The position numbers were made by a program, and so were the translations under genes. Below the pieces are notes generated by a model. The model had not been told where the DNA came from, made no database searches, and saw only the letters and a program-made list of their open reading frames with translations. From Thermococcus sp. (lineage in GTDB: Archaea > Methanobacteriota_B > Thermococci > Thermococcales > Thermococcaceae), in the NCBI GenBank assembly GCA_027074805.1, contig JALTCK010000014.1:1-11218 (forward strand): a stretch of 11,218 nt of DNA, written 5' to 3'. Of this stretch, positions 1 through 5,318 are shown piece after piece. Within the stretch, counting starts at the first letter, position 1; the number at the start of each line of letters is the position of its first letter.

Positions 1-1
1 C

Positions 2-565
2 TCGGAAGGACAGGAACTTCCTCAGGTCGTCCTCCCTGAAGTACGCCGCCGAGACCGCGAACTCAAGGCCAACCTTGGCCGTCACGACTATTTTGTCACC
101 CGGCTTCGCGAGCGGGAGCTTGAGCTCGTCCTTTTTAACAAGCCCCATCGCGGTGGTGGTTGCTGTGGGCTCTGAAACGCTCGGGTAAACGCCGGTGTGG
201 CCGCCGGCTATCGAGCCCCCGTACTTGAGGCACTCCTCGTGGAGGTCTCCCATTACTGTTCTAAGGAATTCCCGGCTCGTGCCTGGGGGGAACAGAAGGT
301 CAACCACCAGCCACCTTGGTCTGGCCCCAAAAACTGCCACATCGCTCGCGGCGAAGTGATAGGTGAAGAAGCCAAATGTTTCAGCCGGAACTCCAAGCGT
401 TGGGTCTGTGGCGACAACGAAGTAGTGTTCTCCGTCGTATTCCAGAACGGCCGAATCGAAGCCCTCCCTCGGCCCGTAGACTACTGTAGCGTCCTCAATG
501 CCGAGGTTCGGAAGGATTACCTCCTTCAAAACCTCGTTCCTCAGCTTTCCCAGCGGCAGTTCCAT
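2..565 (-). CDS. AIR synthase-related (HypE/PurM-like) protein, 3' end cut by the window edge
   Basis: The first 188 residues are visible; the gene continues beyond position 1. The fold family (PurM, HypE, ThiL, SelD) binds ATP and phosphorylates or activates a small molecule or protein group. Visible signs: an N-terminal GFDSAVLEYD stretch (about 35-44) and ATDPTLGVP (52-60), which resemble the metal- and nucleotide-binding acidic residues of the family. FGARPRW follows (79-85). The loop IAGGHTGVYPSVSEPTATTT (from residue 119) resembles the GGHTEVTPG loop of HypE. The C-terminal PurM domain begins near KPGDKIVVTAKVGLE. The ATG at 565 lies one base after the TAG of the upstream phosphatase gene, so translation is probably coupled. 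The exact substrate cannot be read; HypE-like is closest, but no other hyp gene is in view. It could equally be an uncharacterised archaeal AIR-synthase paralogue. Confidence 0.82.
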   Translation of the reverse strand, partial: MELPLGKLRNEVLKEVILPNLGIEDATVVYGPREGFDSAVLEYDGEHYFVVATDPTLGVPAETFGFFTYHFAASDVAVFGARPRWLVVDLLFPPGTSREFLRTVMGDLHEECLKYGGSIAGGHTGVYPSVSEPTATTTAMGLVKKDELKLPLAKPGDKIVVTAKVGLEFAVSAAYFREDDLRKFLSFR

Positions 566-566
566 C

Positions 567-1298
567 CTACCACTTCCAGACTGCTATCGTGACGTTGTCC
601 CTAGTCACACCAAGGGCCCTCTCCAGCAGTTTGAACGCTATCTCGCGGGCGCTTCCGCCCTTTAAGAGTTCCTCTATCTCCTTCCAGCGAACGTAGTCGT
701 GGAGGCCGTCCGTGTCCATCAGGAGAACGTCGCCCGGCTTTGCCATCCAGCGGTACAGGTCGACGCGGAGGGGCTTCCTCCCGCCGATGGCGCTGGTTAT
801 GTAGTTTGATGCAGGGTGCCCGAAGGCTTCCTCCTCCGTTATATGGCCCTCCTCTATGAGTCTCTGAACGAGGGAGTGATCGATTGTTCTGGCGATGGTT
901 TTGCCCCTTCTTATCAGAGCTGCCCTGCTGTCTCCTGTGTTGGCCACGAAGACCTCATTACCTCGTATTATTGCGGAAACCAGCGTTGTCCCCATTCCCA
1001 TCCTTTCGCCAACGGCGTTCTCGATTATCTGGGAGTGGGCAAGCTCGTGGGAGAGCCTCAGGAGGAACTTCAGGTCGAGCCAGTCCATTCCAGTCCTGTA
1101 GTTCTTCCTGATAAAACCCGTGACGGTTTCAACAGCCATTTCAGATGCGACCTCACCCGCGGCGTGTCCGCCCATGCCGTCTGCGACCGCTATGTAGTAG
1201 GCATCACTGAGCTTGACGGCGGCATAGTTGTCCTCGTTGTTCCCCCTCGCCCCGATGTGTGTTAATGCGCACAGGTTGGGGGTGCACGTAACCTTCAT
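567..1298 (-). CDS. PP2C-family serine/threonine protein phosphatase
   Basis: A 243-residue metal-dependent protein phosphatase that would remove phosphate from Ser/Thr residues in the cytoplasm. It carries the ordered PP2C motifs: GARGNNEDN (16-24), ADGMGGHAAGE (39-49), GMGTTL, NTGDSRA, DHSLVQRL, TSAIGG, LLMDTDGLHD (around D197) and RDNVTIAVW (D234). The metal-binding acids D23, D40, D197 and D234 are all present, so it should be active. It is a bare catalytic domain without a membrane or sensor segment. The frame is open further upstream (to 1373), but that would overlap the preceding gene by 47 bases. The ATG at 1298 follows GGTGATGAC and leaves a 28-base gap, so I chose it. It sits between a PP-loop ATPase and a PurM-like protein in one apparent operon. 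No protein kinase is in view, so its target is unknown. Confidence 0.93.
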   Translation of the reverse strand: MKVTCTPNLCALTHIGARGNNEDNYAAVKLSDAYYIAVADGMGGHAAGEVASEMAVETVTGFIRKNYRTGMDWLDLKFLLRLSHELAHSQIIENAVGERMGMGTTLVSAIIRGNEVFVANTGDSRAALIRRGKTIARTIDHSLVQRLIEEGHITEEEAFGHPASNYITSAIGGRKPLRVDLYRWMAKPGDVLLMDTDGLHDYVRWKEIEELLKGGSAREIAFKLLERALGVTRDNVTIAVWKW

Positions 1299-1326
1299 GT
1301 CATCACCGTTCAAAAATTCGAGACCC

Positions 1327-2115
1327 TCATTTAAACCTTTCAACCACCCTCTCAACCTCGCGAAGCGTTTCATCGTCGCAGTCCCAGCACATTATCTCGA
1401 AGCTCGGCACCCTAACGCTCACGCGGACCTTTCTCCTCCTCGCTATCCTGCTGACCTCGTAGTTCACCCTGTGGGCAAGCTCCATGAGTTCGGGCGTCAC
1501 AATCTCCTCGCGGTCGATGTACTGGAGAGGGCAGCCCTCGCGCCACTGCCTCCTCCTCGCGTGCTCGTACATGCGGTAGGGCCTTATTCCAGCTTCTTCC
1601 GCGAGCCTTTCAACCTCCTCTGCGGTGTACTTTATCAGGGGCCTTAGGATGGGCACCCCGATCTTCGGGAGGCCGCAGAGCCTTATGTCAGTCTTGCACT
1701 GGTCGAGCAAGGCCCCGATTATCTTGTCGTTGGCGTTGTCGCCCTTAGCTAAAACATCAAAGCCGTTGTTGATGGCGAACCACTTTGCGTTCCAGAGCAT
1801 CACCTTCTTGCAGTTGATGCAGACCGGCCCCTTTCTCCCGGTTGCCTCGCGGAGGAGACTGTCCGTTATGTCCACAAGGAAGTGCTCCACGTTGAGCTTT
1901 CTGGTGAACTTCATCGCCCAGTTCAGGGTTTCCCTCCAGCTCCAGCGGTGGAAGAAGGTGAGTGCGGAAACATCTAGACCGGCTTCCTTCAGGAGGTAAA
2001 GGGCGAGAGAGCTGTCCTTCCCGCCCGAGAAGAGGACGAGGATTTGCTTATCCTGGAGTCCGAGTTTTGTAGAGAAGTTCCTTATCTCCTCAATGGCATC
2101 GTTGAGGGTGGACAT
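1327..2115 (-). CDS. Cysteine-rich PP-loop ATPase (N-type ATP pyrophosphatase; tRNA-thiolase-like)
   Basis: A 262-residue protein of the adenine-nucleotide alpha-hydrolase superfamily, which adenylates a substrate and often inserts sulfur (TtcA, TtuA, ThiI, TilS relatives). The signature loop is LFSGGKDSS (28-36). A second family-like stretch is LAKGDNANDK (122-131), followed by PILRPL (155-160). It holds seven cysteines: C99 and C102 (CINC), C140, C147, C195 (GCPLQYIDREE) and C243 and C246 (CWDC). The two CxxC pairs and lone cysteines suggest an iron-sulfur cluster, zinc, or a persulfide-carrying cysteine. That is inference; the substrate is not recognisable. It begins the group PP-loop, PP2C, PurM-like. 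The ATG at 2115 has no good Shine-Dalgarno, and a TATA-like box about 26 bases upstream suggests a leaderless transcript. Confidence 0.85.
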   Translation of the reverse strand: MSTLNDAIEEIRNFSTKLGLQDKQILVLFSGGKDSSLALYLLKEAGLDVSALTFFHRWSWRETLNWAMKFTRKLNVEHFLVDITDSLLREATGRKGPVCINCKKVMLWNAKWFAINNGFDVLAKGDNANDKIIGALLDQCKTDIRLCGLPKIGVPILRPLIKYTAEEVERLAEEAGIRPYRMYEHARRRQWREGCPLQYIDREEIVTPELMELAHRVNYEVSRIARRRKVRVSVRVPSFEIMCWDCDDETLREVERVVERFK

Positions 2116-2135
2116 GGGAGAAAATAAGGAGGGAG

Positions 2136-2147
2136 GCTTAAAAAACT
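2136..2147 (-). promoter_or_regulatory. TATA-like box of a probably leaderless promoter for the PP-loop ATPase gene
   Basis: Read on the minus strand the segment is GTTTTTTAAGC. It is centred about 26 bases upstream of the ATG at 2115, the usual TATA-to-start-site distance in archaea. Transcription would therefore begin at or beside the start codon. The bases between box and ATG are pyrimidine-rich and hold no GGAGG-type site, which fits a leaderless mRNA. The preceding gene ends at 2152, so the box fits inside the 36-base gap. Confidence 0.5.
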
Positions 2148-2151
2148 ACCC

Positions 2152-2508
2152 TCAAACCTTTTCGAGCCACTGCTCAGCCAGGTCTCCAACAATGGGGAAC
2201 TTGTAAAGTTCGCCGTTGTAGGCCTTGAGCATGCCCAAGATCCAAAGGACGAGTCCAAGAATCCACAGGAGAGCATTTATCAGAGTCCCAATCACCGGGA
2301 TAAAGCCGAAGATTATCTCCAGGATTGTGATTCCCAAAAAGGTTATCGTAGACTGCATGGCATGAAAACGGACGAAATGGCTCTCCTTTTCCACTATCAG
2401 GAATATAATCCCTGTAAGCCAACCGAGAACGTACGTCAGCAATCCTTCTACGTTTTCGTCCATGCCAAGGGAGGTCTTCTTAGGTGCCTCTGGTGGAACT
2501 TCTTCCAT
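2152..2508 (-). CDS. Small DUF4870/Tic20-like membrane protein
   Basis: A 118-residue protein with a short charged N-terminal region (EEVPPEAPKKTSLGMDENVEG) followed by hydrophobic segments. The first is GLLTYVLGWLTGIIFLIVEK; next comes the family-like FVRFHAMQST; then TFLGITILEIIFGFIPVIGT and LINALLWILGLVLWILGML, leading to a short C-terminal tail. The pattern of a transmembrane hairpin, an R-x-H-A-x-Q-S loop and two more helices is characteristic of DUF4870 (Tic20-like fold), a widespread family with no firmly assigned function. The frame opens at GTG 2517 (GTG ATG AAT ATG). The Shine-Dalgarno GAGGTGAT at 2520-2513 covers the first two candidates and leaves four bases before the ATG at 2508, so 2508 is preferred. 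It has its own promoter and is transcribed away from feoA. Confidence 0.85.
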   Translation of the reverse strand: MEEVPPEAPKKTSLGMDENVEGLLTYVLGWLTGIIFLIVEKESHFVRFHAMQSTITFLGITILEIIFGFIPVIGTLINALLWILGLVLWILGMLKAYNGELYKFPIVGDLAEQWLEKV

Positions 2509-2551
2509 ATTCATCACCTCAAGAGTTTACATTTAGAAGTTTGTACCAATA

Positions 2552-2570
2552 CCCCTTAAATACGTTTCCC
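2552..2570 (-). promoter_or_regulatory. BRE/TATA promoter of the DUF4870 gene
   Basis: On the minus strand the sequence reads GGGAAACG then TATTTAAGGGG. This is a purine/A-rich BRE followed by a good TATA box (2562 down to 2556). The predicted start site near 2533 gives a leader of about 25 bases that contains the GAGGTGAT ribosome site. Position and orientation fit the gene starting at 2508. Confidence 0.6.
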
Positions 2571-2592
2571 AGAAATCCCCTTCGGAATGCTG

Positions 2593-2637
2593 GAATAAAA
2601 CTGAAGTCCTCTTTTTGAACTTCTCCAGTCTTTATTC
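2593..2637. repeat. Imperfect extended inverted repeat in the DUF4870-feoA intergenic region
   Basis: The left side runs GAATAAA, ACTG, AAGT (2593-2607). The right side runs ACTT, CAGT, TTTATTC (2619-2637). The seven, four and four base pairs are separated by bulges of CTC and C on the right, around an 11-base loop rich in T. It lies between the two divergent promoters and overlaps neither TATA box. The role is unknown; a regulator site or chance are both possible. Confidence 0.45.
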
Positions 2638-2653
2638 GAACCACTGAGTTTTG

Positions 2654-2667
2654 TTAGGCTCACCAAA
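2654..2667 (+). promoter_or_regulatory. Upstream DtxR/IdeR-like iron box, overlapping the feoA BRE
   Basis: TTAGG-CTCA-CCAAA: two 5-base arms around a 4-base spacer, with one mismatch from a perfect inverted repeat (CCAAA where CCTAA would be perfect). This is the core arrangement of the classical DtxR operator TTAGGTTAGCCTAACCTAA. It overlaps the BRE just before the TATA box, where a bound repressor would block TFB/TBP entry. Confidence 0.55.
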
Positions 2668-2679
2668 GCTTTTTAAAAT
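2662..2679 (+). promoter_or_regulatory. BRE/TATA promoter of the feo operon
   Basis: ACCAAAGC (2662-2669) serves as BRE, followed by TTTTTAAAAT (2670-2679) as TATA box. The predicted transcription start is near 2700, giving a leader of roughly 28 bases before the feoA ATG at 2728. The box is flanked on both sides by iron-box-like inverted repeats. Confidence 0.65.
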
Positions 2680-2702
2680 GAGGTGCTGATTTAGAAACGG
2701 AA

Positions 2703-2716
2703 TTAGGGAAGCCTAA
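2703..2716 (+). promoter_or_regulatory. Downstream DtxR/IdeR-like iron box at the feoA transcription start
   Basis: TTAGG-GAAG-CCTAA: a perfect inverted repeat with all ten arm bases identical to the DtxR operator core TTAGG-N4-CCTAA. It covers about +3 to +16 of the predicted transcript and ends two bases before the GGTGAT ribosome site. It lies 49 bp centre to centre from the upstream box, with the TATA box between. Repression of feoAB when Fe2+ is high is the natural reading. Confidence 0.68.
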
Positions 2717-2727
2717 CGGTGATGAAC

Positions 2728-2955
2728 ATGGTTGTTCCATTATCATCCCTGAAGCCCGGGGAAAGGGGCGTCGTAGTAGACATCAGAGGTGGGCCCAACT
2801 TCAGAAGCAAACTTGTAGCAGTGGGGTTGACCCCGGGCGTAACAGTGCAGGTCGTGGAATCCTACGGCTATGGACCTATTATTCTCTACGTCGGCGGCAC
2901 ACGGCTTGCCGTGGGGAAGGGTATGGCCTCTCGAGTCTTCGTCCGGAAACTGTGA
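2728..2955 (+). CDS. feoA: FeoA, small SH3-like ferrous iron transport protein
   Basis: A 75-residue protein covering one complete FeoA domain, the usual length for stand-alone FeoA. Typical features are PLSSLKPGERGVVVDI near the start, the glycine/Leu pattern SKLVAVGLTPGVTVQVV, and the closing GGTRLAVGKGMASRVFV strand motif. FeoA is a cytoplasmic SH3-fold protein that works with FeoB in Fe2+ uptake, probably by contacting its cytoplasmic part. The frame begins with GTG 2719 and ATG 2722, but the Shine-Dalgarno GGTGAT (2718-2723) overlaps both and is followed by GAAC and then ATG 2728, so 2728 is the best start. feoB begins 9 bases after the stop. Expression is predicted to be iron-repressed by the two boxes upstream. 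Confidence 0.94.
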   Translation: MVVPLSSLKPGERGVVVDIRGGPNFRSKLVAVGLTPGVTVQVVESYGYGPIILYVGGTRLAVGKGMASRVFVRKL

Positions 2956-2964
2956 GGTGAGAGC

Positions 2965-4944
2965 ATGGCAATGAGAGTCGTTGCCCTCGCAGGAAACCCC
3001 AACGTTGGGAAGACCACGATATTCAACGCGCTAACTGGGATGAGGCAGCACGTTGGAAACTGGCCGGGAGTTACAGTGGAGAAGAAGGAGGGTGTCTTCG
3101 AGTACAACGGAGAGAGATTTCTCGTCGTCGACCTTCCTGGCACCTATTCTCTCACCGCTCACTCCATAGATGAGCTCGTCGCGAGAAACTTTCTTCTCAA
3201 CGGCAAGCCCGATGTTGTTGTAAACATCGTGGATGCAACGTCAATCCTCAGAAACCTCTTTCTCACGATGGAAATCTTTGAAATGGGCATTAAAAACGTT
3301 GTAATTGCTCTCAACAAGATGGATCTGGCGGAGAAGAAGGGCATCAAGATAGACGTTAAAAAGATGGGTGAAATCATGGGAGTTCCAGTGGTCCCAATGA
3401 GTGCCAAGGAAGGCATTGGTCTGAGGGAGCTCAAAGACATCATACACCGAGTCTCTCATGGAGAGATCTCTCCGGCCCCTATAGCTCCTAGATACGACCC
3501 GGAGGTCGAGAGGGAGATATCCCATATAAGCAATATCCTTTCCGAGACCGAACTCTCCAAGCGCTATCCCCTTCGGTGGCTTGCAATAAAGCTCCTACAG
3601 AGAGATGACGAGGTTATGAAACTCGTTCTTCGTTACCTTGGAGAGGAGAAGCTCAGGGAAATAATGACCCACATTGGGGAGGCGGAGGAGCGCTATGGTC
3701 GGGCCATGGACCTCATACTGGCAAGCCAGAAGTACGAATTCATAGATAATCTGATGCACAAGTTTATCAGGTACATGAAGAGTGAGGGGCCAAGCCTCAC
3801 CGACCAGCTCGACAGGCTCTTAATACACCCTCTGTATGGCTTCATGACCCTAGCACTTGTCTTCTACGTCATCTTCAAGTTCGTGTTTGCCCTTGGCCTT
3901 CCACTTCAGAAAATACTGGGCGATGCTTTTTCATCCTTCGGAACGTGGCTCGCACCGCATATCTCTAGCGAAGTTCTTAAAGGTCTCATCGTGGATGGGA
4001 TAATTAGCGGTGTTGGAACTGTATTAAGTTTCTTCCCCCTCGTATTCCTCCTATTCCTGTCCCTCTCAATTCTCGAAGACGTTGGCTACATGGCAAGGGT
4101 TGCGGTACTTATGGAGAAGCTCATGCGCAAATTCGGACTCCCCGGGAAGGCGATCATTCCTCTCATCTTGGGCCTGGGCTGTAACGTTCCAGCAGTAATG
4201 GCCACTAGGAGTTTGGACGATGAAAAGGACAGACTAGTGGCAATGTTCATTAATCCATTCATACCCTGTTCCGCAAGGCTCAGTGTTATTAGCTTCATAA
4301 CAGCCGCCTTTTTTACCTCCAACCATGCACTGGTGGCAGTCAGCATATACCTGATTGCCATAGTTGTGGCACTTCTCTCGGCGAAGTTCGTAAGTTCATT
4401 TCTAGTTAAGGTAGAAGAGAGTCCCTTCGTTATTGAGCTCCCCGAATACCTCATACCAAGCTGGAAAACCGTCCTTCTACATTCCTGGGAGAGGAGTAAA
4501 GAGTTCGTCAAAAAGGCCGGCACCGTCATCCTGGTTGGCTCATTAGTTATCTGGTATCTGAGCAACTACCCAGTGCCCATGGGAGAAGGTAAGAGCTACG
4601 CCGAAAGGATAGGCATGTTTTTTGAACCCTACATGAGACTGATGGGCCTAGACTGGAAGGCTGCAGTTAGCCTGCTCTTCGGAATAATCGCCAAGGAGAA
4701 CGTTATATCCACATATGGCATACTCTACGGCAGCGAAGGCGCACTGGTGGGTGTAATGAGCACCCTTCAGGCTTACGTCCTGGCGATAGTGACCACTCTT
4801 TACATCCCATGCATAGCGACGATCGCTGCCATAAGAATGGAGAGTAACTGGAAGTGGGCCGCCCTGGTAACGTTTTATATGATAACCATTGCGTCAATGA
4901 TAGGCATTATCATATGGCATGTTGGGACGGCCTTGGGCTATTGA
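2965..4944 (+). CDS. feoB: FeoB, ferrous iron transporter with N-terminal G domain
   Basis: A 659-residue Fe2+ permease of the cytoplasmic membrane, full length for an archaeal FeoB. The N-terminal GTPase domain has every G motif: G1 GNPNVGKT (10-17), G2 GNWPGVTVE (31-39), G3 DLPGT (56-60), G4 NKMD (117-120) and G5 SAKEG (146-150). A helical spacer (about 150-280) leads to the membrane part from about residue 290. This holds the two inverted Gate-like halves with GLGCNVPAVMATR (C406) and FIPCSARL (C435), and later YIPCIATIAA (C616). These conserved cysteines are proposed to line the iron path. The start at 2965 follows GAGGTGA with a 4-base gap; ATG 2971 is the only close alternative. The Shine-Dalgarno overlaps the feoA stop, so the genes are co-translated. 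The next gene starts 10 bases after the stop. Confidence 0.97.
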   Translation: MAMRVVALAGNPNVGKTTIFNALTGMRQHVGNWPGVTVEKKEGVFEYNGERFLVVDLPGTYSLTAHSIDELVARNFLLNGKPDVVVNIVDATSILRNLFLTMEIFEMGIKNVVIALNKMDLAEKKGIKIDVKKMGEIMGVPVVPMSAKEGIGLRELKDIIHRVSHGEISPAPIAPRYDPEVEREISHISNILSETELSKRYPLRWLAIKLLQRDDEVMKLVLRYLGEEKLREIMTHIGEAEERYGRAMDLILASQKYEFIDNLMHKFIRYMKSEGPSLTDQLDRLLIHPLYGFMTLALVFYVIFKFVFALGLPLQKILGDAFSSFGTWLAPHISSEVLKGLIVDGIISGVGTVLSFFPLVFLLFLSLSILEDVGYMARVAVLMEKLMRKFGLPGKAIIPLILGLGCNVPAVMATRSLDDEKDRLVAMFINPFIPCSARLSVISFITAAFFTSNHALVAVSIYLIAIVVALLSAKFVSSFLVKVEESPFVIELPEYLIPSWKTVLLHSWERSKEFVKKAGTVILVGSLVIWYLSNYPVPMGEGKSYAERIGMFFEPYMRLMGLDWKAAVSLLFGIIAKENVISTYGILYGSEGALVGVMSTLQAYVLAIVTTLYIPCIATIAAIRMESNWKWAALVTFYMITIASMIGIIIWHVGTALGY

Positions 4945-4954
4945 GGGGATTGCT

Positions 4955-5224
4955 ATGGGAACACTTGAGGATGTCCTTCAATGCATCCTTGAAGGAAAGA
5001 GAGACCCTGAGGAGATTAGTAGAGAGCTGGGGATGAGCGTCCAAAAGGTAAAGGATGCCATCCAGATTCTCAAGAGCCTCGGCTATATAGAGGAGGTCGA
5101 AAAGGGCAGCGGAACCTGTTCTACGTGTCCTCTGAGGAAGGTCTGTGGGGGCTCCTGTCTCTTGCCCAAGGCCAAGGCATACCAGCTGACCAAGAAGAGT
5201 TTTTCACTTAAAGACCATTCCTAG
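4955..5224 (+). CDS. FeoC-like winged-helix protein with a four-cysteine cluster motif
   Basis: An 89-residue protein. Residues 1-50 form a winged helix-turn-helix (TLEDVLQCILEGKRDPEEIS, then LGMSVQKVKDAIQILKSLGY). After the wing comes CSTCPLRKVCGGSC, with C55, C58, C64 and C68 in the pattern C-x2-C-x5-C-x3-C; a further C10 lies in the helix. FeoC of enterobacteria is likewise a small winged-helix protein with clustered cysteines that bind an oxygen-sensitive Fe-S cluster, and it sits next to FeoB. The gene position and architecture match, although the cysteine spacing is its own. ATG 4955 is chosen over the longer open frame from 4919 because GAGGGGAT stands four bases ahead and it avoids overlapping feoB. 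The role is probably regulating or stabilising FeoB, or acting as an Fe-S transcription regulator. A general ArsR/MarR-like regulator is the alternative. Confidence 0.82.
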   Translation: MGTLEDVLQCILEGKRDPEEISRELGMSVQKVKDAIQILKSLGYIEEVEKGSGTCSTCPLRKVCGGSCLLPKAKAYQLTKKSFSLKDHS

Positions 5225-5254
5225 TGATGCTATCTACGGATGTTTCACTGTCGG

Positions 5255-5284
5255 TTATATATTTTACAGCCGTAAAATATATAA
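5255..5284. promoter_or_regulatory. Perfect 13-bp inverted repeat containing the TATA box of the nucleotidyltransferase gene
   Basis: Left arm TTATATATTTTAC (5255-5267), spacer AGCC (5268-5271), right arm GTAAAATATATAA (5272-5284). The right arm alone is a BRE (GTAAAA) plus TATA (TATATAA). It predicts a transcript start near 5306, shortly before ATG 5319. Because of the symmetry, an equally good BRE/TATA faces the other way, into the 3' end of the FeoC-like gene. It could be a dimeric repressor operator, a bidirectional promoter, or both. Confidence 0.72.
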
Positions 5285-5318
5285 ACTGCCCTTTTCTAGA
5301 TAGTAACGGGTGGTTGCA

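Noticed and set aside
197..592. Open plus-strand frame of 131 codons near the left edge
   Set aside because: It is antisense to the AIR-synthase-related gene, whose translation shows clear family motifs; no own promoter or domain.
1299..1373. Upstream extension of the PP2C protein by 25 residues
   Set aside because: It would overlap the PP-loop gene by 47 bases, and the inner ATG has a good ribosome site directly before the conserved domain.
2719..2752. Possible box C/D guide RNA (GTGATGA followed by CTGA about 22 bases later)
   Set aside because: The C-like box is the feoA ribosome site and start region; no C'/D' partner or terminal stem is visible.
4086..4565. Long minus-strand frame of 159 codons inside feoB
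   Set aside because: Complementary to the transmembrane segments of feoB and lacking any domain or ribosome site.
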